33,828 bases of DNA from an uncultured Succinatimonas sp. (GTDB taxonomy: Bacteria > Pseudomonadota > Gammaproteobacteria > Enterobacterales > Succinivibrionaceae). This document shows positions 8,784 through 15,560 of the stretch, one piece after another. The stretch is from positions 1 through 33,828 of the forward strand of contig USBR01000008.1 in the NCBI GenBank assembly GCA_900552905.1, in the 5' to 3' direction. Both the position numbers and the translations under genes were made by a program. Positions within the stretch are counted from its first letter, which is position 1. Each line of letters begins with the position of its first letter. The notes under the pieces were generated by a model. That model was not told the DNA's origin. It ran no database searches and saw only the letters and a list, made by a program, of their open reading frames with translations.

Positions 8784-9572
8784 ATGCCAGATAAACGTCC
8801 CCTAAATTTCACCATTCTTGGAAATCCCCAAGGTAAGCCTTTAGTGGTCACCCACGGTTGGGCTACTGACAGTAACTTCACTCTGCCTATTGCCAAAATT
8901 CTCGCCACCCGCAAAATCATGCTTTTAGATTTCCCAGGTTACGGCGTGAATGCTGACTTTGAAAATGTAGATCCCTATGCCGAGGGTTTTGTAGAATATC
9001 TACATCACAGCTTACCTGAAAAATGCGACATACTCTCATGGTCTTTAAGCTCGCTTTTAGCCATTGAATTATGTGATTTTGATAAAGGACGCAAGATCGA
9101 CAAGCTCGTTACCGTCTGCGGAACCCCCCGCTTCCCTGCCGATCCTAACTGGCCAGGCTTTTCTGGTCATTATGTATTACAGACTAAAAGGCTATTTACT
9201 AAGATCCGTTTTAAAAAGCTCTTACGTCTTTTCTATGCTTTGCAGTGTCAGAGTAATTTGAACTCTAAAGACAATAATGAATTTATAAAAGAAGCTTCAT
9301 TAAAGATGCATATTCCCTCGTTTGAGGTTTTAGATCGTGGCATTAAGTCGATGACGAATATCGATTTGCGCGTGAAGCTAAAAAATCTACAGCAACCCTG
9401 CCTACATCTCTTTGGCGCTCATGATAATTTAGTTCCGGCCGCGCAAGCGTCTATTCTTAAACGCTATGCTAAGCATGAGGTCTTCATCTTTGATAAATCA
9501 GGCCACATGCCCTTTTTAACCGAAAGCGCTACTTTCTATGCTGTAGTCAGCGCCTTTTTAGATAGAGATTAA
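8784..9572 (+). CDS. BioH-like alpha/beta hydrolase (pimeloyl-ACP methyl ester esterase type)
   Basis: In biotin synthesis BioH cleaves the methyl ester of pimeloyl-ACP. The oxyanion-side string HGWATDSN (near residue 24), the post-nucleophile string TVCGTPRFPADPNWPGF and the C-terminal LFGAHDNLVP (acid) and SGHMPF (His) parallel BioH in order and spacing. The nucleophile elbow is SWSLSS where BioH has GWSLGG, so both flanking glycines are serine while the presumed catalytic serine remains. Length is 262 residues from the only good ATG, slightly longer than E. coli BioH (256). No Shine-Dalgarno string precedes the ATG, which abuts the ribB terminator. In E. coli bioH lies close to nfuA, greB and pckA, and all of these are nearby here. 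Confidence 0.75.
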   Translation: MPDKRPLNFTILGNPQGKPLVVTHGWATDSNFTLPIAKILATRKIMLLDFPGYGVNADFENVDPYAEGFVEYLHHSLPEKCDILSWSLSSLLAIELCDFDKGRKIDKLVTVCGTPRFPADPNWPGFSGHYVLQTKRLFTKIRFKKLLRLFYALQCQSNLNSKDNNEFIKEASLKMHIPSFEVLDRGIKSMTNIDLRVKLKNLQQPCLHLFGAHDNLVPAAQASILKRYAKHEVFIFDKSGHMPFLTESATFYAVVSAFLDRD

Positions 9573-9590
9573 GCTAAAACAAGCTTAATC
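9567..9590. terminator. Hairpin between convergent bioH-like gene and greB
   Basis: GATTAAGCT (9567-9575) pairs perfectly with AGCTTAATC (9582-9590) across a 6-base loop. The stem overlaps the stop codon of the hydrolase gene and ends beside the greB stop. The T-rich tail is poor on both strands, so termination may be weak. Confidence 0.5.
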
Positions 9591-10205
9591 TTATTTGACT
9601 AAGGTCTTTAGATATTCCTGCTCAATGCGCTTTTGTTCCTCAGCGCTGAGAGGAGCCTCTTCTACCACCTCAGTATCGTCATCAGCTTGCATCTGATGAT
9701 CAACAATCGGCTCTTCGCAGAACCACTCAGGGCTTGTATAGGAAATACGGTTTACATACCATAAACGCTTGCCCTTAGGAGTCATTACCTCGGCATCATC
9801 GCCTTCAGCCTTACCTAATAAAGCGCGCGCCATGGGACTATCGATGGAAATATAATTACTGCGACCAAAGATTTCATCGCCACCGACAATTCTAATCTTT
9901 AATAAAGAACCGTCGTCATCAGCTTCAATCTCCACATACGCACCAAAGAAGACCTTACCTTTTTGTTGTACATTATATTCAATGACCTGCAGATCATTCA
10001 TGCAATGTCTAAGATAACGGATGCGTCTGTCGATTTGACCTAATAAACGTTTATTATAATGATAATCGGCATTTTCACTGCGATCGCCTAAGCTTGCAGC
10101 CCAGCTTACCTTCTGTGTAATCTCAGGGCGCTTTACCTGCCATAAATAATCAAGCTCAGCATGTAGCTGATCATAACCTGCACGTGTGATAAACGGTTTT
10201 CCCAT
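9591..10205 (-). CDS. greB: Transcript cleavage factor GreB with an acidic C-terminal extension
   Basis: Reactivates backtracked RNA polymerase by inserting its coiled coil into the secondary channel and promoting cleavage of the RNA 3' end. The N-terminal coiled coil contains WAASLGDRSENADYHYNK with the tip acidic pair, and the globular FKBP-like part contains GDEIFGRSNYISIDSPMARALLG. EYNVQQKGKVFFGAYVEIE is GreB-like rather than GreA-like. E. coli GreB has 158 residues; this one has 204, with about 45 extra rich in Asp and Glu (ADDDTEVVEEAPLSAEEQ). I start at the ATG at 10205, because the upstream ATG at 10217 overlaps the GGAGATG ribosome site. The leader carries the pckA terminator. Confidence 0.93.
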   Translation of the reverse strand: MGKPFITRAGYDQLHAELDYLWQVKRPEITQKVSWAASLGDRSENADYHYNKRLLGQIDRRIRYLRHCMNDLQVIEYNVQQKGKVFFGAYVEIEADDDGSLLKIRIVGGDEIFGRSNYISIDSPMARALLGKAEGDDAEVMTPKGKRLWYVNRISYTSPEWFCEEPIVDHQMQADDDTEVVEEAPLSAEEQKRIEQEYLKTLVK

Positions 10206-10223
10206 TTTCATCTCCATAAATTA

Positions 10224-10256
10224 AAACCCGACATAACTATACGTCATGCCGGGTTT
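10224..10256 (-). terminator. Intrinsic terminator of pckA, inside the greB leader
   Basis: On the minus strand an 11-bp stem (AAACCCGGCAT with ATGTCGGGTTT, one G-U pair) is followed by TTTTAATTT. It pairs fully only on the minus strand, since the plus strand has a mismatch, so it belongs to pckA. It ends about 19 bases before the greB start. Confidence 0.8.
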
Positions 10257-10292
10257 AATCTAGCTGTTAATTAGGCGTTTTACGCGCTCAAA

Positions 10293-11897
10293 TTAGAGCT
10301 GCGGGCCAGACTTAACCAGCTCACCACCTAAGGACTCGAACTTCTTGAAGTTCTTGATGAAGCGCTGAGCTAAGTCCTCAGCCTTCTTGTCCCACTCAGC
10401 CGGATCAGCGTAGGTGTCGCGAGGATCTAAGATCTTGCTGTCAACGCCCGGTAAAGCGGTCGGAACCTTGAAGGAGAATACAGGGATGGTCTTGGTCTCA
10501 GCCTTATCGATAGAGCCGTCTAAGATGGCGTCGATAATACCACGGGTATCCTTAATGGAGATACGCTTGCCAGTGCCGTTCCAGCCGGTGTTTACTAAGT
10601 AAGCAGAAGCACCAGACTTGTTCATGCGCTCAACTAAAACCTCAGCGTACTTGGTAGGCGGTAAGGATAAGAAGGCAGCACCGAAGCAAGAAGAGAAGGT
10701 CGGGGTAGGCTCGGTAATACCACGCTCGGTACCAGCTAACTTAGCGGTGAAGCCGGAGAGGAAGTAGTACTGGGTCTGGCCCTTATCTAAGATGGAAACC
10801 GGAGGTAATACACCGAAAGCATCAGCAGATAAGAAGATTACGCGCTTAGCAGCAGGGCCCTTGGAGATAGGCTTGACGATCTTCTCGATGTGGTAGATCG
10901 GGTAAGAAACACGGGTGTTCTCGGTTACGGACTTATCGGAGAAGTCGATCTTGCCGTCAGCAGCAACAGTAACGTTCTCTAATAAAGCATCGCGACGGAT
11001 GGCGTTCCAAATGTCCGGCTCGTTCTCCTTGGAGAGGTTGATAACCTTAGCGTAGCAACCACCCTCGAAGTTGAAGATACCATCATCATCCCAACCGTGC
11101 TCGTCGTCACCGATGAGTAAACGCTTAGGATCGGTAGATAAGGTGGTCTTACCAGTACCAGACAGACCGAAGAAGATTGCAGACTCAGTGCCTTCCATGT
11201 TGGTGTTGGCAGAGCAGTGCATTGCAGCGATGCCCTTTAACGGGAGGTAGTAGTTCATCATGGAGAACATACCCTTCTTCATCTCACCACCGTACCAGGT
11301 GTTGAGGATGAGCTGCATACGATCGGTGAGGTTGAAGACAACGGCGGTCTCAGAGTTTAAACCTAACTCTTTGTAATTCTCAACCTTAGCCTTAGAAGCG
11401 TTTAAAACAACGAAGTCAGGCTTGAAGTTCTCTAACTCTTCCTTGGTCGGACGGATGAACATATTGGTAACGAAGTGAGCCTGCCATGCAACCTCAACAA
11501 CGAAACGGATGGCCATACGGGTGTTAGCGTTAGCACCGCAGAAGCCGTCAACAACGTATAACTTCTTGTTGGAGAGCTCTTTACCAGCTAAAACCTTTAA
11601 GGTGTTCCAAGACTCGGTAGATAACGGCTTGTTATCGTTCTTGAAATCATCGGTGGTCCACCAGAAGGTGTCCTTAGAGGTCTCGTCCTTGACAATGAAC
11701 TTGTCTTTAGGAGAACGGCCAGTGTAAACGCCGGTCATGACGTTAACAGCACCCATCTCGGTCTCAACACCCTTGTCAAAACCAGTCAGGTCAGCTGCAG
11801 TCTCAGCAGCGAATAACTCGTCGTAGGAAGGATTGCGAACAACTTCGGTAGTACCGGTAATACCGTACTTCTCAAGCTCAACAGTAGTAAAGCTCAT
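10293..11897 (-). CDS. pckA: Phosphoenolpyruvate carboxykinase (ATP)
   Basis: Interconverts oxaloacetate plus ATP with PEP, CO2 and ADP. In succinate-forming rumen and gut bacteria it runs in the carboxylating, ATP-gaining direction. The kinase-1a P-loop [11 protein letters not shown] (near residue 240), the metal-site string [23 protein letters not shown] and ENTRVSYPI are intact. [13 protein letters not shown] lies at the substrate site. The open frame runs 38 codons further upstream with non-family residues. I choose the ATG at 11897, preceded by GGAG six bases away, giving 535 residues, the family size. The protein strongly resembles the Anaerobiospirillum succiniciproducens enzyme as I remember it. 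It is probably monocistronic. Confidence 0.97.
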   Translation of the reverse strand: MSFTTVELEKYGITGTTEVVRNPSYDELFAAETAADLTGFDKGVETEMGAVNVMTGVYTGRSPKDKFIVKDETSKDTFWWTTDDFKNDNKPLSTESWNTLKVLAGKELSNKKLYVVDGFCGANANTRMAIRFVVEVAWQAHFVTNMFIRPTKEELENFKPDFVVLNASKAKVENYKELGLNSETAVVFNLTDRMQLILNTWYGGEMKKGMFSMMNYYLPLKGIAAMHCSANTNMEGTESAIFFGLSGTGKTTLSTDPKRLLIGDDEHGWDDDGIFNFEGGCYAKVINLSKENEPDIWNAIRRDALLENVTVAADGKIDFSDKSVTENTRVSYPIYHIEKIVKPISKGPAAKRVIFLSADAFGVLPPVSILDKGQTQYYFLSGFTAKLAGTERGITEPTPTFSSCFGAAFLSLPPTKYAEVLVERMNKSGASAYLVNTGWNGTGKRISIKDTRGIIDAILDGSIDKAETKTIPVFSFKVPTALPGVDSKILDPRDTYADPAEWDKKAEDLAQRFIKNFKKFESLGGELVKSGPQL

Positions 11898-11917
11898 TTT
11901 TTTCTCCACTTGATTTA

Positions 11918-11937
11918 TGCTGAGATCATTCTCAGCA
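11918..11937 (-). promoter_or_regulatory. Dyad in the pckA leader
   Basis: A perfect 8-bp inverted repeat, TGCTGAGA and TCTCAGCA, is separated by four bases and ends 20 bases before the pckA start codon. It could be an operator for a dimeric regulator or an mRNA hairpin just upstream of the ribosome site. It does not match the CRP consensus. Confidence 0.4.
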
Positions 11938-12091
11938 ATGTCTGAAAAACTCTGATTAATTTTACAGTAAAAAAGGGGTCTACGTCTAACTTTCCAGCAC
12001 CTGAAAAGCAAATATTTCTCAACTTAGAAAATCTAAAACTAATTTTTAAAATAATCTTCCTTATATTTACCTCTCAGACACGGTTTTTAAA

Positions 12092-12313
12092 CTAATCTCT
12101 AAGGGTAATGCTAATGCCATCTTCAAAGTCTGAAGCTACACGATTAGCCTCAACCACCACCTCTTCTTCATCAGCATCGTCATTTACATCTAAAACTAAA
12201 GAGCCGGTAGTGAAATTTAAGGTAGCACCAGCAAAAGCTTTCTGTAACATGCCTTCAAGCTTAGCGGCACAGTGCGGGCAATCTAAACCCTCAATATCGC
12301 AACGTACTTTCAT
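12092..12313 (-). CDS. Small heavy-metal-associated (HMA) domain protein
   Basis: A 73-residue stand-alone ferredoxin-like HMA domain. It starts MKVRCDIEGLDCPHCAAKLE, with the metal-binding CPHC motif at residues 12-15. Such proteins are copper or other soft-metal chaperones, or detached N-terminal domains of P1B ATPases. The GLDCPHC form, with no Met in the loop and an acidic C-terminal half (DVNDDADEEEVV), resembles domains of cadmium/zinc ATPases more than CopZ, so the metal is uncertain. The frame extends upstream to 12376, but the ATG at 12313 follows GAGAGGTATTTT. No transporter gene is adjacent. A pair of palindromes in its promoter region suggests specific regulation. Confidence 0.8.
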   Translation of the reverse strand: MKVRCDIEGLDCPHCAAKLEGMLQKAFAGATLNFTTGSLVLDVNDDADEEEVVVEANRVASDFEDGISITLRD

Positions 12314-12323
12314 AAAATACCTC

Positions 12324-12365
12324 TCAACTGTTAAACAGTTGAATAATTTATCAACTATAGTTTGA
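12324..12365 (-). promoter_or_regulatory. Two adjacent palindromic operator-like sites upstream of the HMA gene
   Basis: TCAACTGTTAAACAGTTGA (12324-12342) is a perfect dyad around one central base. TCAACTATAGTTTGA (12351-12365) is a near-perfect dyad built on the same TCAACT half-site. Their centres lie 25 bp apart. They sit 11-52 bases upstream of the start codon, where a repressor or MerR-like activator would act. I do not recognise the operator family. Confidence 0.5.
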
Positions 12366-12464
12366 ATTATAAACAAAGAATGTTAAAAAGCGATCGCTAA
12401 TCTTTAAAATTTGGGTAGGTTTTGCAGTTTTTTTATCAAAATGCCTTTTAATAGGGCTTGCCCG

Positions 12465-12472
12465 TGTATAAT
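12465..12472 (+). promoter_or_regulatory. Candidate -10 element for nfuA
   Basis: TGTATAAT lies about 60 bases upstream of the nfuA ATG and contains a perfect TATAAT (12467-12472). No good -35 hexamer at normal spacing and no clear IscR site were seen. Confidence 0.4.
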
Positions 12473-12531
12473 TCCGATAAATTCAAATAGCTATCAATGC
12501 GTATATCGCTTAGAAATGGAACTTAATAACA

Positions 12532-13122
12532 ATGAGCAAGATCAGTGTAAGTGATAAAGCCCAAGAATATTTCTTAAAGATTATTAAAGAGCAGAAGATG
12601 GACGGCTTAGCCATTCGCTTAACTGCCACTAATGTTGGCACCCCAGGTGTTCAGTGCGGCATTCTCTATTGCCCTAAAGAGTACATCACCAGCAACGATG
12701 AGCACTTCCAGATGAATGGCTTTGAGATCGTCATCGACAGCTCAGTCAGCATGGTTTTAGATGAGTCTGTTTTAGATTTAACTAAGAATGAAGACGGCTC
12801 TGATCTTTTAACCTTCCACGCTCCTAATTTAAATAAGAGCAGCTTACCTGAGGATGCTAGCCTCAAAGATAAGATCAAATTCTTCATCGACACCACTGTG
12901 AGCCCGGCTTTAGCTAGCCACGGCGGCGCGGTAACCTTAGATGAGGTTACCGATGATGGTATCGTTAAGGTAAGATTCCAAGGCGGTTGCTTAGGTTGCT
13001 CCATGGTTGGCCTTACCCTCAAAGAAGGTATTCAGACTCAGCTCAATCAGGCCTTCCCTGGCATGATTAAAGACGTAGTCGATGTCACCGAGCATAAGGT
13101 TACTGAAGAGACTTACGGCTAA
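12532..13122 (+). CDS. nfuA: Iron-sulfur cluster carrier NfuA
   Basis: Carries [4Fe-4S] clusters to target proteins, especially under stress. It has an N-terminal degenerate A-type domain (residues 1-100, with a non-cluster-binding cysteine pattern) and a C-terminal NifU-like domain. The latter contains GGCLGCSMVGLTLKEGI, whose CxxC ligates the cluster at a dimer interface. The length of 196 matches E. coli NfuA (191). In E. coli the order bioH-gntX-nfuA is conserved; here bioH and nfuA are separated by greB, pckA and the HMA gene and gntX is absent. A terminator follows the stop. Confidence 0.95.
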   Translation: MSKISVSDKAQEYFLKIIKEQKMDGLAIRLTATNVGTPGVQCGILYCPKEYITSNDEHFQMNGFEIVIDSSVSMVLDESVLDLTKNEDGSDLLTFHAPNLNKSSLPEDASLKDKIKFFIDTTVSPALASHGGAVTLDEVTDDGIVKVRFQGGCLGCSMVGLTLKEGIQTQLNQAFPGMIKDVVDVTEHKVTEETYG

Positions 13123-13146
13123 AAAGCCCTAAAGATTTGATGGCAG

Positions 13147-13177
13147 AAGCGATGCTCACAGCATCGCTTTTTTATTA
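13147..13177 (+). terminator. Intrinsic terminator after nfuA
   Basis: A perfect 9-bp stem (AAGCGATGC/GCATCGCTT, 13147-13155 with 13161-13169) and a 5-base loop run into a T tract. It abuts the end of the convergent gpsA. Confidence 0.85.
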
Positions 13178-14179
13178 TTCGCTTTTAAGCGAGCGGGATA
13201 ATAAATCGCGAGCAGCCTGTGGTCCGGATTTACCGTTATATAAGACCTCATATAATTCAGTGCAAATCGGCATTTGCAAATCCATATGCGAGATAAGCTT
13301 GTGTACAGTTGCAGTCATGGTATAACCCTCTACAACCTGACCAATCTTCTCTAAGGCCTCATGAGCTGGTAAGCCTTGACCTAGCATGACGCCAAAGCGG
13401 CGATTGCGTGACTGATTGTCAGTACAGGTCAAAATTAAATCACCTAAGCCTGACAAGCCCATAAAACCTCTCTCTGTAGCTCCTAGAGCAACACCAAGAC
13501 GGATCATCTCCGCTAAACCTCTAGTCACTAAGGCCGTACGCGCATTAGCACCATAACCTAAGCCGTCAGATAAACCGGCGGCAATGGCAATGACGTTTTT
13601 AATCGCGCCACCTAATTGCAAACCGATAAAATCTGCACATTCATAGACTCTAAAGGTCGGCGTATGCATGAGATTGCAGAGATCGGAGATGAAATTCTGA
13701 TCATCACCGGCCACGGCAATGGCTGTAGGCATGCCTAAAGCAAGTTCACGCGCAAAGGTCGGTCCTGACAGAGCGGCCATCGGCACAGGAAAAGGTAATA
13801 CCGCTTTTGCGGTATTGCTTAAAAAATCACCGCTGTCCTTATCTAAACCCTTAGTGGCCCATGCAAGACGGTGCTTAGGGGTAAGATAGGGCACAATCTG
13901 CTCTAAAATGCCTTTAAAGGTATGACTTGGAACTACTAAAAGAATAGTCGTAGCATCTTCAAGGGCAGTTTTAAGCGAAGAGGTGAGCTTTAAGCTCTCA
14001 GGAAATTTAATTTCTGGCAGGTAAAAACGGTTTTCGCGCTCCTTTTGCATCTGCAGGACTCTTTCACTCTTGCGATCCCAAAGAGTTACCTGCAGACCCT
14101 TAGAAGCGACAGAGACTGCTAAAGAGGTGCCGTAAGAACCGGCACCTATAACGCTTAGTGCACTTTTGCAGTCAGCCAT
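13175..14179 (-). CDS. gpsA: Glycerol-3-phosphate dehydrogenase [NAD(P)+]
   Basis: Reduces dihydroxyacetone phosphate to sn-glycerol 3-phosphate, the backbone for phospholipids. The dinucleotide-binding GAGSYGTSLA is at residue 12, and the catalytic-lysine region GAIKNVIAIAAGLSDGLGYGANARTALVTRGLAEM is near 190-225. The length is 334, against 339 in E. coli. Its start lies 15 bases after the secB stop, the same secB-gpsA pairing as in enteric bacteria. The ribosome site is poor, so it may depend on coupling with secB. Confidence 0.96.
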   Translation of the reverse strand: MADCKSALSVIGAGSYGTSLAVSVASKGLQVTLWDRKSERVLQMQKERENRFYLPEIKFPESLKLTSSLKTALEDATTILLVVPSHTFKGILEQIVPYLTPKHRLAWATKGLDKDSGDFLSNTAKAVLPFPVPMAALSGPTFARELALGMPTAIAVAGDDQNFISDLCNLMHTPTFRVYECADFIGLQLGGAIKNVIAIAAGLSDGLGYGANARTALVTRGLAEMIRLGVALGATERGFMGLSGLGDLILTCTDNQSRNRRFGVMLGQGLPAHEALEKIGQVVEGYTMTATVHKLISHMDLQMPICTELYEVLYNGKSGPQAARDLLSRSLKSE

Positions 14180-14194
14180 TATCGCTACTTACTC

Positions 14195-14680
14195 TTAGGC
14201 CTGAGCACCAGCGGCCTGTTGCTCTTTCTGAGCCTGCTCTAACTTACGGGCACGGTAGAGAGCCTCAAAGTTGATAGGACGCAGGTTGAGAACCGGGAAG
14301 GAGGCACGAGAAATCATGGAAGAAATGTGCTCACGAGCATACGGGAAGAGGATATTCGGAGCGGTTGCAGACAATAAGTAGTCAGCAGCCTCAGGGCCTA
14401 AATTGCGTAATAAGAATAAGCCGGCCTGATGAACTTCACAGATGAAAGCCTTTTTATCGTTGTTAGTGCAAGTTACAGTAACACGCATATCGACTTCGAA
14501 CTGATCGTCAGCGATGTGCTTAGGCTTAGCATCGAACTCGATATTGATCTGCGGCTTCCACTGAGTACCAAAAACCTCAGGGCTATTAGGGGTCTCTAAA
14601 GAACAATCCTTAGCGTAAATACGTAAAATTTCAAACTGCGGCTGCTTCTGCTCCGGGGCTTGCTGATTATTGTCTGACAT
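14195..14680 (-). CDS. secB: Protein-export chaperone SecB
   Basis: A homotetrameric chaperone that holds precursors unfolded and hands them to SecA. The body (FEILRIYAKDCSLETPNSPEVF, VHQAGLFLLRNL, LFPYAREHISSMISRASFPVLNLRPINFEALY) follows the family throughout. The 161 residues compare with 155 in E. coli. The C-terminal tail is rich in Gln and Ala. The start follows AAGGAAATAAAAA. It lies between yibN and gpsA; the glutaredoxin gene grxC, which sits between yibN and secB in E. coli, is absent. Confidence 0.97.
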   Translation of the reverse strand: MSDNNQQAPEQKQPQFEILRIYAKDCSLETPNSPEVFGTQWKPQINIEFDAKPKHIADDQFEVDMRVTVTCTNNDKKAFICEVHQAGLFLLRNLGPEAADYLLSATAPNILFPYAREHISSMISRASFPVLNLRPINFEALYRARKLEQAQKEQQAAGAQA

Positions 14681-14707
14681 TTTTTATTTCCTTAATTTAC
14701 AAAAAAA

Positions 14708-15172
14708 TTATCTCTTGGTGGTAAGCGGTAAATTATCCATAGCCCACTGATTTATACCACCTTCTAAGGTATAAACCTCTTTATATCCTAATTTCTTCAG
14801 GATACGAGCGCTATAGAAAGTATCGGAATCGAACTTATCTTTACCAACTAAAACTACAGGTCTCTCTTTGGCGCTATCAATGCGCTGTAGCTTACCGCTC
14901 TTGATTTCCTCAAAAGTAATATTGATGGAATTAGCGATATGGCCCTTAGAGAAAAAGGCGGCAGGGCGAACATCAACAATAACGCCATTGTCATGATTTA
15001 CCTTAACGGAAGCGATGCTTGATGACAGCTTTTTGATATTGGCAGTCCAAATTCTGATCTGCACATAAATCAAAGCTACAAAAGCTACTACCCAAATACC
15101 AACCATAAACAGATGACGACTTGCGAAGGCACTGTATTCGGCCATGCTTTCGGCAGAGAATAAATCTCCCAC
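14708..15172 (-). CDS. yibN: YibN-like membrane-anchored rhodanese-fold protein lacking the catalytic cysteine
   Basis: An N-terminal transmembrane helix (about residues 20-41, LFMVGIWVVAFVALIYVQIRIW) anchors a cytoplasmic rhodanese domain, recognisable from VIVDVRPAAFFSKGHIANSINI and the closing GGINQWAMDNLPL. The protein has no cysteine at all, and the active-site loop reads VGKDKFDSD, so sulfurtransferase activity is not expected. The start is a GTG, with GAGG seven bases upstream. The yibN-secB-gpsA order divergent from gpmI is conserved in enteric bacteria. Confidence 0.85.
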   Translation of the reverse strand: MGDLFSAESMAEYSAFASRHLFMVGIWVVAFVALIYVQIRIWTANIKKLSSSIASVKVNHDNGVIVDVRPAAFFSKGHIANSINITFEEIKSGKLQRIDSAKERPVVLVGKDKFDSDTFYSARILKKLGYKEVYTLEGGINQWAMDNLPLTTKR

Positions 15173-15560
15173 GTGAACACCTCAAAAAAAATTAAACGCG
15201 CTTATTTATGTCAATAAAAAATTTTTTATTAACAGTTTTGTCTAATAAAAACTGCCTTGAATTTTATCATAAAGCTAAAGCGTTGCGGTCATTTCAACAA
15301 ATTCAAAAACTAATTACGAGGAATTTACTAAAAAATTTTGATTAAAATCGCGATATTTTCTAAATAAAACATATTTTTAGGTAAAATCTTGAACCATTTT
15401 TAAACATTTAAGTAAGCGCTAAGCCCTAAGGCTGGCCATTTATTTTAAGTTAGCATATGCTAACTTAAAATAATTTGGTGTTAGCAAGATCAAAGTTACG
15501 TTTTAGGTGTAAACACGCTAAAATATAGCCAACTATTTTTATTTAAGCGAGATATGACAA
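15173..15560. promoter_or_regulatory. 388-bp divergent intergenic region, yibN / gpmI
   Basis: A/T-rich DNA that must hold promoters for both flanking genes. The salient element is a 34-bp perfect palindrome (listed separately). AAAATATAGCC about 40 bases before gpmI is a possible -10 region. No open frame of note was seen. Confidence 0.5.
15440..15473. repeat. 34-bp perfect palindrome
   Basis: The left arm TTATTTTAAGTTAGCAT (15440-15456) is followed directly by its exact reverse complement (15457-15473) with no spacer. It sits 87 bases upstream of gpmI. It could be an operator, a bidirectional terminator-like hairpin, or a cruciform-prone element. Confidence 0.9.

Noticed and set aside
12108..12365. 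Forward open frame over the HMA gene
   Set aside because: It is Ser/Thr-rich antisense translation of the HMA gene, whose CPHC motif and ribosome site support the minus-strand reading.
15158..15175. A stray parS site at the yibN start (GTTCACGTGGGAG)
   Set aside because: One base is missing from the left half and the right half is mismatched. It is explained by the ribosome site and GTG start of yibN.
15003..15185. Overlapping minus-strand frame in the 5' part of yibN
   Set aside because: It is a frameshifted reading of the yibN N-terminus; the yibN frame has the membrane helix and rhodanese motifs.
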